Notes under the pieces: generated by a model
The model's input: the letters and a program-made list of their open reading frames with translations, nothing else
Told to the model about the DNA's origin: nothing
The model's database searches: none
Shown here: piece after piece, positions 6,388 to 12,972 of the stretch
How positions within the stretch are numbered: position 1 is the stretch's first letter
How the letters are laid out: every line of letters begins with the position of its first letter
Position numbers and translations under genes: made by a program
Assembly: GCA_016841005.1 (NCBI GenBank)
Contig: JAEORG010000215.1
Span: forward strand, 1-13,845
From: Candidatus Thorarchaeota archaeon
GTDB lineage: Archaea; Asgardarchaeota; Thorarchaeia; Thorarchaeales; Thorarchaeaceae
Direction of reading: 5' to 3'
DNA length: 13,845 nucleotides

Positions 6388-7116
6388 TTGGATATTAGTA
6401 AAAGGATACCGGATAAACAAACACAGCATGAAAAGGAACAACCAGACAATCTTGACCTAGTGTTCAAGGCACTTGGGCATTCTACAAGAAGAAGGATTCT
6501 AAGATTACTTACTCAGAAGCCACGATATCCATATGAATTAAGTAAGATACTCGGATTAACCTCACGAGTTGTAATTAAACATCTCGAGGTACTTCAAAAC
6601 GTAGGAATTGTTTCTCGAGAAGTTGGAGAAAGTGATCTCGGTCCTGAGCGGACATATTATCGATTAAACCAGGGATTTGGTCTATCTACAACTATCCTTC
6701 CTAATTCATTTATTGTTCAAATGATGCCTCAGGTAACTAGAATAAAAGTACACCATGGATTTGTTTTTCCAACAGAACGGTCAGATGTTAGAGCGGTAAA
6801 ACAACTCTTGAGAGAGCTAACAAAGGTAAACAAGCGGATATCTGAAATACAGGACGAGAGCATGGAGCTGGCTCATATACGAGGGCAAATCATACAGAGA
6901 GTAGAAGTAATAATGCAGAAATATAATTGGGATGAAGAGAGTTGCAGAGCTGTTCGTTCGAGACTAAATCCAATCAGAATAGAAGGTAGCCTTCACAAAC
7001 AAAAATCACCTCAAGACCTCATGGAAGAGGCACTCGACATATTTGAAAGACTTCTGGGTAGTCCAAGGAAGCAGAAAGATGATGATCAAGAAGTAACTCT
7101 TGATATCGAGGATTGA
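6388..7116 (+). CDS. ArsR-type winged-helix transcriptional regulator
   Basis: The 242-aa protein has an ArsR-like winged helix in residues 21-95. It includes LVFKALGHSTRRRILRLL, a recognition region LGLTSRVVIKHLEVLQNVG, and a wing ending in RTYYRLNQ. A beta segment (99-127) and a long coiled-coil-like helix (133-180) follow, then an acidic tail. No Cys pair typical of metal-sensing ArsR proteins is seen; a lone Cys186 is present. The start is TTG with GGGAGG (6377-6382) five bases upstream. The frame is open further 5' but lacks any ATG, GTG or TTG there. It is probably co-transcribed with the 50-aa ORF and autoregulated through the repeats at 6121-6181. Its stop abuts the next gene's stop with no gap. 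Confidence 0.85.
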   Translation: MDISKRIPDKQTQHEKEQPDNLDLVFKALGHSTRRRILRLLTQKPRYPYELSKILGLTSRVVIKHLEVLQNVGIVSREVGESDLGPERTYYRLNQGFGLSTTILPNSFIVQMMPQVTRIKVHHGFVFPTERSDVRAVKQLLRELTKVNKRISEIQDESMELAHIRGQIIQRVEVIMQKYNWDEESCRAVRSRLNPIRIEGSLHKQKSPQDLMEEALDIFERLLGSPRKQKDDDQEVTLDIED

Positions 7117-7800
7117 TTACCAATTTAGCTCTATTTTCCATTCAGTTCGATCTGAACCGAGCATACTCGGGACATATTCTATTGGGTTATACGGTAATTC
7201 AACACCAGTAGATTTCTTGATGGTCAGATAGTTCTTACCTTGAGCTGTTGTCAGTGTGATTATCCCCTGAGCCAGCGAGAAGAGCTGGTTTATTGTAACA
7301 GGATCTGCTGTATCTGCATGTATGAGGTAGAATTCTACAGATCCAACTTTAATACTCTCCTCAACGCTTTCCTTGAAGAATTGCACAACATCCCTGGCAG
7401 AGAAATCAATCAATAGAGGTGTCAATGCCTCAAATGTGACAACTCGAGGGTGTATCACATTTCGTAAACTTCTCATCATGATATTGATTTCATGCAGGTG
7501 TGGTGAACATGTATGATTTCCAATGGTTTCTTGGCCATAGTTTACCTCCAAGATGTGATATCCGTCATCCTGTTTCTTGGCCATATCCTGCATCATCTGA
7601 CGATTACGAGCTTCAGTGACTACATTGAGTGTTTTCATTTCATGCGTGATTGCTTTTCTTGCCAACGTAGTCATAAAGAGGTCATAATGGCTCTCTTGAG
7701 CAGCCATAACCAAGAAAACATAGCCTCCAGGGGGTTTAGTAAGTAGACTATCTATGACATTGGGACGAATGTAATTGTTATTTTGTCCTCCACTGACCAT
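7117..7800 (-). CDS. Degenerate RecA/KaiC-fold protein without a P-loop
   Basis: The 227-aa protein appears to keep the KaiC-like strand order. It has a first hydrophobic strand GGYVFLVMAA (25-34) where a P-loop would follow but reads QESHYDLFMTT. A Walker-B-like strand comes next with a Ser/Thr-rich turn (RVVTFEALTPLLIDFS, 119-134), then strands VEFYLIHAD (155-163) and GIITLTTAQG (179-188). Glu124 stands where Walker B Asp is expected. It is therefore probably a non-catalytic partner of the ATPases beside it. ATG 7800 is preceded by GAGAGGT about 9 bases upstream. A GTG at 7818 overlapping the receiver's TGA is an alternative start. It is last in the run TPR, two-domain KaiC, receiver, this gene. 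The fold call is inference from spacing and neighbours. Confidence 0.68.
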   Translation of the reverse strand: MVSGGQNNNYIRPNVIDSLLTKPPGGYVFLVMAAQESHYDLFMTTLARKAITHEMKTLNVVTEARNRQMMQDMAKKQDDGYHILEVNYGQETIGNHTCSPHLHEINIMMRSLRNVIHPRVVTFEALTPLLIDFSARDVVQFFKESVEESIKVGSVEFYLIHADTADPVTINQLFSLAQGIITLTTAQGKNYLTIKKSTGVELPYNPIEYVPSMLGSDRTEWKIELNW

Positions 7801-7814
7801 GATAGACTTACCTC

Positions 7815-8198
7815 TCACTCCTCTATACCCAAATGTTTCCTAATGGTAGCAACCAATGCCCTCCCTGAAAAGGGCTTTACAATATATTCATCAGCACCAA
7901 CCTCTTTTCCTCTCTCAATGTCCTTGCTCAACCCCTTAGCTGTAAACATGAGAATTGGTACTGACTTGAATGAATCTTCACTCTTCAGTTGTTCACAGAC
8001 CTCAAATCCATCAAGCTTTGGTAGCATCACATCCAAAAGAATTAGATCTGGACTTTCAGAGTGCGCAAGTTCTAATGCAGCTTCTCCGTCGAATGCGCAG
8101 ACTACATCAAATCCATGTCGTTCAAGAAATTTCTTTGCCAATTCGGTCGTTATTTCTTCATCATCCACAACCAGAATCTTTGGTTTATTCTCAGTCAT
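7815..8198 (-). CDS. Stand-alone CheY-like receiver protein
   Basis: This 127-aa protein is a complete receiver domain with no output domain. It has the acidic pair Asp12-Asp13 (VVDDEE), phosphoacceptor Asp56 (LILLDVMLP), Thr86 (MFTAKG) and Lys108 (IVKPF), so it should accept phosphate. The start has GAGTGAT five bases upstream. It lies 11 bases after the KaiC-like gene and touches the degenerate RecA gene, so the three are surely one operon. No kinase is encoded nearby. Its likely role is to pass a phosphorylation signal to the RecA-type proteins by binding. Confidence 0.93.
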   Translation of the reverse strand: MTENKPKILVVDDEEITTELAKKFLERHGFDVVCAFDGEAALELAHSESPDLILLDVMLPKLDGFEVCEQLKSEDSFKSVPILMFTAKGLSKDIERGKEVGADEYIVKPFSGRALVATIRKHLGIEE

Positions 8199-8209
8199 AA
8201 TCTATCACT

Positions 8210-9628
8210 CTATACAATTGGCATTAGTTCGTAATCTAGGAATCCTCCTGAAAGAATCGGTCTGACTGCAAGAAAGTTGGTTCTTGGGTTCTCTCCAGAA
8301 ACTCCCATGACACCACAGATCTCCTGAACTCTGAGATGTACATGATGAGATATTGACTCACTCTTTACCTCCTGTTGTCTGCTCAGAATAGTCAATGTAG
8401 TTCGTTTTGCTCGAGGAAGTGATGCTGAGATTTCTGCAACCATGCCCCTTACCTCAGTGGGTCCGTACATATTCTCTAAAGTGTCAAGCGAGAATAGTTC
8501 AGAAACTTCATGGTTGAATTTTCGTTCCAACTCACTTGATTCATATCGAATTTCCTGCAAAGTTTTCCTAGGATCTGCATCAAGTCCTCTGACATTTTCG
8601 TATTGTCCTGGAGCATGCCTACCAAAGAACACGACTTGTGAATCAATTTTTTTCTTATCTACAAAGTGTGCAAGGCTCTCTGTGAAGAACTCTGGAGACC
8701 AACCTTCAGGAAGAATAATTACCGCAGGGCGTCCAAGTCCTAGGTGGTTAGAAAGGAATGGAATGTAAATTGTTTCTAGATAGGGAACACCCAGATTATC
8801 AACTTCAATAAGGCTGATTTGCCCTTTCATGAACCCTCCACCTAATATAACATCCAGACTAAGATTTCCAGTTGACATTCTATCAGGTGATGGGTCATGA
8901 ATAGGGTCTCGACCTACTGTTATTGCAGGATACTGATGCACATACCATGGTATGTATGTGAACCTTCCTTCATGCAGTGTAAACAGAAACGAATCCTGTT
9001 TAATCAAGTGGGCACGCATTTTCTCTAATACAATCTGTCTATACATCCGTTGATTTTCACGGATTTTCTCTAGTGTAACTACACCATCAGCTGAATGGTG
9101 TAATGTATCATTCATGTTAGAGTCCCATTGGCCTTCAGTAACAAGAATGAGTTTTCTACCCTCATTCCTCGCAGCATGTATCAATGCTTGTTGAATTTCA
9201 TATCGATTCTCAGGATTGATTGGTTCAATGAAATCAGTCCAAGAATCAATGATAACCACATCTGCGCTTCCTTGATCTTCAGAGGCTCCAACTAGGCGAG
9301 ATAGTTGGGTCTCGAGACTTGATTCATGAGATATTTTCTCTACTAATGGCCTCCAGTACTGTGTCAGGACATGTCTGTCACCCCAGTGAGGAACAGCATC
9401 GGATAATGACATGACTGTAGCCATATGATTCTCAGTGCTTGTAATTATCATGAAGGAGTTCTCAAATGTTCTGAAGATTTCTTGAACGAATAGCGATTTA
9501 CCTGTACCGGGTTTTCCAGTAACAACGAGTACAAATCCAGTCCTAGAAGAAAGAGCTTCTCTAATACTGGGTGGTACTCCGCCAATTTCGTTCATGCGGT
9601 CTAGCCTCTTGCGGGGACTATTTTGCAT
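8210..9628 (-). CDS. Two-domain KaiC-like ATPase with inactive second domain
   Basis: This 472-aa protein is built of two RecA-type domains. Domain 1 (about 10-225) has an intact Walker A GKPGTGKS (38-45) and Walker B VVIIDSW with Asp128, so it should bind and hydrolyse ATP. Domain 2 (about 250-472) keeps the KaiC entry signature STGNLSLDVILGGGFMKG (252-269). Its P-loop place reads IEVDNLGVPY (274-283), with no Gly-Lys-Thr/Ser, so it cannot bind ATP in the normal way. That pattern, LGGG followed by LIE-D, also recalls Elp4 of Elongator, a P-loop-less RecA fold. The start has AGGTGG three bases upstream, buried in a hairpin. It heads a tight operon with a receiver and a degenerate RecA protein. 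KaiC-like proteins of archaea are thought to act as signalling hubs. Confidence 0.85.
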   Translation of the reverse strand: MQNSPRKRLDRMNEIGGVPPSIREALSSRTGFVLVVTGKPGTGKSLFVQEIFRTFENSFMIITSTENHMATVMSLSDAVPHWGDRHVLTQYWRPLVEKISHESSLETQLSRLVGASEDQGSADVVIIDSWTDFIEPINPENRYEIQQALIHAARNEGRKLILVTEGQWDSNMNDTLHHSADGVVTLEKIRENQRMYRQIVLEKMRAHLIKQDSFLFTLHEGRFTYIPWYVHQYPAITVGRDPIHDPSPDRMSTGNLSLDVILGGGFMKGQISLIEVDNLGVPYLETIYIPFLSNHLGLGRPAVIILPEGWSPEFFTESLAHFVDKKKIDSQVVFFGRHAPGQYENVRGLDADPRKTLQEIRYESSELERKFNHEVSELFSLDTLENMYGPTEVRGMVAEISASLPRAKRTTLTILSRQQEVKSESISHHVHLRVQEICGVMGVSGENPRTNFLAVRPILSGGFLDYELMPIV

Positions 9629-9629
9629 T

Positions 9630-9655
9630 ACCCACCTTATTAAGATAAGTGGGGT
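9630..9655 (-). promoter_or_regulatory. Hairpin hiding the ribosome binding site of the KaiC-like operon
   Basis: Read leftward, ACCCCACTTAT (9655-9645) pairs with ATAAGGTGGGT (9640-9630) around the loop CTTA. The pairing has one bulged base on each side. The 3' arm holds the AGGTGG Shine-Dalgarno and ends one base before the ATG at 9628. Closed, the hairpin should block translation; a ligand, protein or temperature change could open it. It could instead be a DNA operator or a weak terminator for the TPR transcript. Confidence 0.5.
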
Positions 9656-9705
9656 TTAATCCATCTGTAAAAGATCAATGAGCAAGAGAATCAAATCTAC
9701 TAATA

Positions 9706-11286
9706 TCACTCATCAAGTTTGTCTAAGAATTCCAAAAGATGTGGGCAGACAGAAGCTTGCCAATAGAGATTCCCCATGCATCCTTTCCTCGCAGATTTCC
9801 GCTCAAATCTACAATCATAGTTTTTCTCACGATCATACAAGACACAAAGATCACTTTCCATAGCAGGATCTTCGTAAATCATTGCTCTAACATCTCGCAT
9901 TCTTTTAGTTCCAGATTCGTTTTCCCATATGGCTTTTTGACCTAGGATAGCTTTTACTTCCTCAATCATTCCTTTCGGAACAGTTTTTTCCAATTCCCAG
10001 TTTGTGACTATTTCACTAACAACAGAGTGAAAATGAACTAGAGGATATCCATACTCAACTGCTGCTTTATTCATCTCGCGATATATTTTGAGAGCTTTGT
10101 CGTACTCTTGTTGCATGAAATATGCATCAGCAATCAGGAATGGAATAAAGACCATAAGGTCTCTCATACCTGAACATTCAGCAACTTCTAGACTCTCTTT
10201 GTAGAGTTTTATGGCATCTTCAAACTCTCCCCTTCGTAGAAGAATGTCGCCGATGTTAATCTTAGAAGTGGATATCCCTCGCATGTATTCAGCTTCTTGA
10301 CTTATCTCTAGTGCTCGTCTATTGTAAATCTCCATTTGGTTGAGTTGTTCGAGGTCACGATCCACCTCACCTACATTAATCAGTGTTTTAGCTAATCCAA
10401 CCTGATCGTTCAGTTGCTGTTGTATAACTAAGAGTTCCTCAAATTGATCCCTGGCATCCTGACTCTCTCCCCTATCCATATGGATAACTCCAACAAGATT
10501 CCTGGACCTCGATACACCATGAAGGTATCCCATTAGTTCATATTGTTGCAGCGCTGATTTTGCTAATTCAAGCGCGCGATCATATTCATGCGAATCCTCA
10601 AGAATTAAAGCCCTATAATAGCTGATATCTGTGAGAGCAAGTTGGTGATCTAAAATACGGGCGGTTTCATCAGCAGAATCAAGTAACACATGTGCTTCAT
10701 CGCGATTTCTTGCCTGTAAATCAATAGGAGCCATTAGAATTCTTGTCCTTAGTAATGCGGCTTGAACACGATTACGAATCTTCTCGTTTTTAACAGTCGC
10801 TTTCGTCACCTTATCGATGCTTTCTGAAGCGATTGTTTTTGCCCTTTCTGCATATCCTAAGTCAACAAGGATTGAAGCTAACTGACCTGATAGTTCAGCA
10901 AACACAACATAGTCCTTTGCTTGCCATGCTTGATTTACATAAGTCTGTAGATTATTTAGCCAGCGTGGATCAAGACTTTGTCTGCAATATGCAGCTGCAG
11001 CATAACCTTTGCATGCAATGTTTGTGGTATGCTTGGCAAGAATCTGATTATATCCGTAGAGACCTCTCAGGAACGATGCTTTAGCACATAATGTAAGAAA
11101 CCCTTCACTTCTGTTCCTCCATTCTCCACTTCCAACATATTCCGTCACAACATCAGTGAAATGCATGAATCTATCTTTACCAGAGCGAATTCCTGCAGAT
11201 ACTCGAGTTGCTATATCAGATAATTCAGATTGCTCTAGATTGTTCTCGAACATAGCAAATTCCGGGATTACAGGACTCTCTGACAA
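9706..11286 (-). CDS. TPR-repeat protein with a C-terminal four-cysteine tail
   Basis: The 526-aa protein is a helical repeat solenoid. Clear TPR units lie near residues 121-160, 215-252, 257-292, 297-332, 337-372 and 377-412, with motifs such as GEFEDAIKLYKESLEVAE and EYDKALKIYREMNKAA. TPR arrays bind partner proteins and often scaffold signalling complexes. After residue 470 come Cys481, Cys492, Cys503 and Cys514, exactly 11 residues apart, then His516; this may be a zinc or Fe-S site. The start is taken as TTG 11286 with GAGAGG 9 bases upstream; an internal ATG at 11253 (MFENN) is possible but has a poor ribosome binding site. It precedes the two-domain KaiC gene by 77 bases on the same strand and is divergent from the single-domain KaiC gene. 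It probably links these ATPases to receivers. Confidence 0.85.
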   Translation of the reverse strand: MSESPVIPEFAMFENNLEQSELSDIATRVSAGIRSGKDRFMHFTDVVTEYVGSGEWRNRSEGFLTLCAKASFLRGLYGYNQILAKHTTNIACKGYAAAAYCRQSLDPRWLNNLQTYVNQAWQAKDYVVFAELSGQLASILVDLGYAERAKTIASESIDKVTKATVKNEKIRNRVQAALLRTRILMAPIDLQARNRDEAHVLLDSADETARILDHQLALTDISYYRALILEDSHEYDRALELAKSALQQYELMGYLHGVSRSRNLVGVIHMDRGESQDARDQFEELLVIQQQLNDQVGLAKTLINVGEVDRDLEQLNQMEIYNRRALEISQEAEYMRGISTSKINIGDILLRRGEFEDAIKLYKESLEVAECSGMRDLMVFIPFLIADAYFMQQEYDKALKIYREMNKAAVEYGYPLVHFHSVVSEIVTNWELEKTVPKGMIEEVKAILGQKAIWENESGTKRMRDVRAMIYEDPAMESDLCVLYDREKNYDCRFERKSARKGCMGNLYWQASVCPHLLEFLDKLDE

Positions 11287-11378
11287 AGTACTCGTCCTCT
11301 CTCTCTTTCTTGAGTCTAAATGCGTTTCGCTGATGGACCTAAAAGTCGCATCAAAAGGATTCTAGTGATTCTCTCCGC

Positions 11379-11388
11379 AAATAAAAAT
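11379..11388 (+). promoter_or_regulatory. TATA-like box for the single-domain KaiC gene
   Basis: AAATAAAAAT lies 56-65 bp before ATG 11444, giving a likely start near 11412 and a leader of about 30 bases. The 157-bp divergent spacer must also hold the TPR gene's promoter, but no separate box is clear. A short direct repeat, ATTGAT-AAC-ATTGAT, lies at about 11409-11423. Confidence 0.4.
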
Positions 11389-11443
11389 CTACGCAAACAA
11401 AGGTTATTATTGATAACATTGATTGTGCCCATGAGAGGATGCA

Positions 11444-12199
11444 ATGTCTAAAGGTAGAGTGAGCAGTGGTGTTGAAGGATTTGACCAATTGTTAAATGGA
11501 GGGTATATACAGGGTCGTTCGATGCTTCTCGCAGGTGGCCCTGGAACAGGTAAGAGTATTCTCACTTGGCACTTTCTTTTCGATGGGATTGAAAAAGGAG
11601 AAAGTGTTATTCTTCTCTCTCTTGATGAATCATCGGAAATTCTTATTGAAGATATGAAAACATTTGGATGGAATCCGGAATCTTCAATCGAATCACAAAA
11701 ATTGACGATACTGAGTGGAACACTTAGATTAGTACCTACCGAAACAGGATATGATTATGTTATTGGGTTCGATCATCCTCTGTTCAGAGAAAAACCATTT
11801 ACAGTACCTAGGCTTGCTGACCTAGTCAAGAAACGTGCAAAAGAAACAAATGCAAGCAGAATAGTTGTAGATGGCCTTGGACCTCTACTCGAATTAGCTG
11901 GAAACCGTTTTGAAGTTCGGCAGATGGTATATGGATTTATGAAAGAATTAGTAGAACAGAAAGCCACAGTCTTATTGACACATGAATTAAGATCGCTTAC
12001 AGGTGCTCAAAATGATGAGATGCCATATTTCATTTCAGATGGTGTTGTAAAATTAGATATGGTCTACACAACCGGCGATTATGTTCGAACAATGAGAATT
12101 GTCAAGCTCCGGGGGACAAATCACGTGATGCGACCCGCAATGTTTAGAATTGAGGATAAAGGTGTAGTTGTTTATCCTGATGCAAGACTACCTGAATAG
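11444..12199 (+). CDS. Single-domain KaiC-like ATPase
   Basis: The 251-aa protein is one complete KaiC/RadA-type RecA domain. It opens with the family entry motif SSGVEGFDQLLNGGYIQG (7-24), then Walker A GGPGTGKS (31-38). An acidic DESSE follows strand 2 (61-65), where KaiC has its catalytic glutamate pair. Walker B is RIVVDGL with Asp143, and a late THELRS strand end also fits. It should bind and hydrolyse ATP, probably as a ring-forming oligomer. The start is fixed by GAGAGGAT a few bases before ATG. It is divergent from the TPR gene and its stop abuts the receiver gene's stop. A regulatory rather than DNA-repair role is inferred from the receivers around it; it may bind the TPR protein or the receivers. 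Confidence 0.9.
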   Translation: MSKGRVSSGVEGFDQLLNGGYIQGRSMLLAGGPGTGKSILTWHFLFDGIEKGESVILLSLDESSEILIEDMKTFGWNPESSIESQKLTILSGTLRLVPTETGYDYVIGFDHPLFREKPFTVPRLADLVKKRAKETNASRIVVDGLGPLLELAGNRFEVRQMVYGFMKELVEQKATVLLTHELRSLTGAQNDEMPYFISDGVVKLDMVYTTGDYVRTMRIVKLRGTNHVMRPAMFRIEDKGVVVYPDARLPE

Positions 12200-12565
12200 T
12201 CAAAGTATAGGTTCAACTTTTTTCATCATATCTAGCAAATCATACATGGAAAATGGTTTTTGTAGAAATGCTCTTGCCCCAGCTACTAGAGCCTGATCTC
12301 CAAATCCCTCAACAATATCAGCAACAGCAATAATTGATGTATCCGAGTCTATGTCAAGAATTTTCTCAATAAGTCGCATCCTTTCATCATCAGGGAGAAG
12401 TAAGTCTAAAACAATGATAGATATCTTAGTTGAACTGCAAATAGCGAGTAGTTCCTCCGGACTTTCTGGTTCACCAATTACTAGATACCCAGCTTCTTCT
12501 ACAGCCATTCGTACAAGCGATCTCAGAAGAGGGACATCTCCCGCAATCACTACTTTCAATAACAT
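12200..12565 (-). CDS. Atypical stand-alone receiver domain
   Basis: The 121-aa protein has a receiver fold with the expected phosphoacceptor Asp54 (IIVLDLLLP) and Lys103 (LQKPF). Two conserved features are altered. The N-terminal acidic pair is reduced to a single Asp10 (VIAGDVP), and the Thr/Ser after strand 4 is replaced in AVADI, with Val81 in that place. Magnesium binding and phospho-switching may therefore be weak. The listed ATG sits directly against GAGGT with no spacer. A TTG two codons later (12559) has ideal spacing and would give MKVVIAGD, a usual receiver N-terminus, so that may be the true start. It is 44 bases downstream of the next receiver on the same strand and is likely co-transcribed. 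Confidence 0.85.
   Translation of the reverse strand: MLLKVVIAGDVPLLRSLVRMAVEEAGYLVIGEPESPEELLAICSSTKISIIVLDLLLPDDERMRLIEKILDIDSDTSIIAVADIVEGFGDQALVAGARAFLQKPFSMYDLLDMMKKVEPIL
12218..12223 (+). terminator. U-tract that may end the single-domain KaiC transcript
   Basis: Six T lie 19 bases after the KaiC stop, inside the 3' end of the opposing receiver gene. Archaeal polymerase can stop at such U-tracts without a hairpin. A short T run is common by chance in this composition. Confidence 0.25.
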
Positions 12566-12609
12566 ACCTCATTTTCGGATGCTCGTCCAATGTATGAATG
12601 ACAGAGAGA

Positions 12610-12972
12610 TTAGTTTGTCACTGCAGTTTCGACTAAGTCTAGCATATGTCTGATAGTAACAGGCTTTAAACCAAAACTAATGGCTCCATTTTTCATCGCC
12701 TGCTCTCGAACATTAGCGTCGGCACTGATGAAAACTATTTTCGCTGAGGGTTCAATGCCTAGGATTTCTTTCATGGCCTCTAGACCATCTTTATTGGGCA
12801 TCCTGTGGTCAAGAATGACAACATCAGGTTTAGGAATCATATCAGAGTACTTTTGAACTGCTTCTTCACCGTCAAAAGCATCAGCAACGACCTCATGCCC
12901 CTTAATCGCAAATACATCCTTGTATAATCGATGAAGGATCGGTTCGTCGTCGATAATGAAGATTGTTACCAT
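12610..12972 (-). CDS. Stand-alone CheY-like receiver protein
   Basis: This 120-aa protein is a full, canonical receiver: acidic pair Asp8-Asp9 (FIIDDEP), phosphoacceptor Asp55 (VVILDHRMP), Ser83 (FISADA) and Lys103 (GLKPV). No output domain is attached. The reading frame opens at a GTG (13011), but that adds a basic His/Arg-rich 13-residue lead. The ATG at 12972 begins directly at the first beta strand and has GGGGA 9 bases upstream, so I take it. It is first of two receivers read leftward toward the KaiC-like gene. The second receiver is unusual and this one normal, which suggests a division between a phosphorylated input protein and a binding partner. Confidence 0.9.
   Translation of the reverse strand: MVTIFIIDDEPILHRLYKDVFAIKGHEVVADAFDGEEAVQKYSDMIPKPDVVILDHRMPNKDGLEAMKEILGIEPSAKIVFISADANVREQAMKNGAISFGLKPVTIRHMLDLVETAVTN

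Noticed and set aside
6159..6467. Minus-strand 102-codon frame over the regulator start
   Set aside because: Ser/Cys/Leu-rich shadow covering the operator repeats, the 50-aa ORF and the winged-helix coding start.
7783..8265. Plus-strand 160-codon frame antisense to the receiver
   Set aside because: Ser/Thr-rich shadow of a receiver gene that has all catalytic residues.
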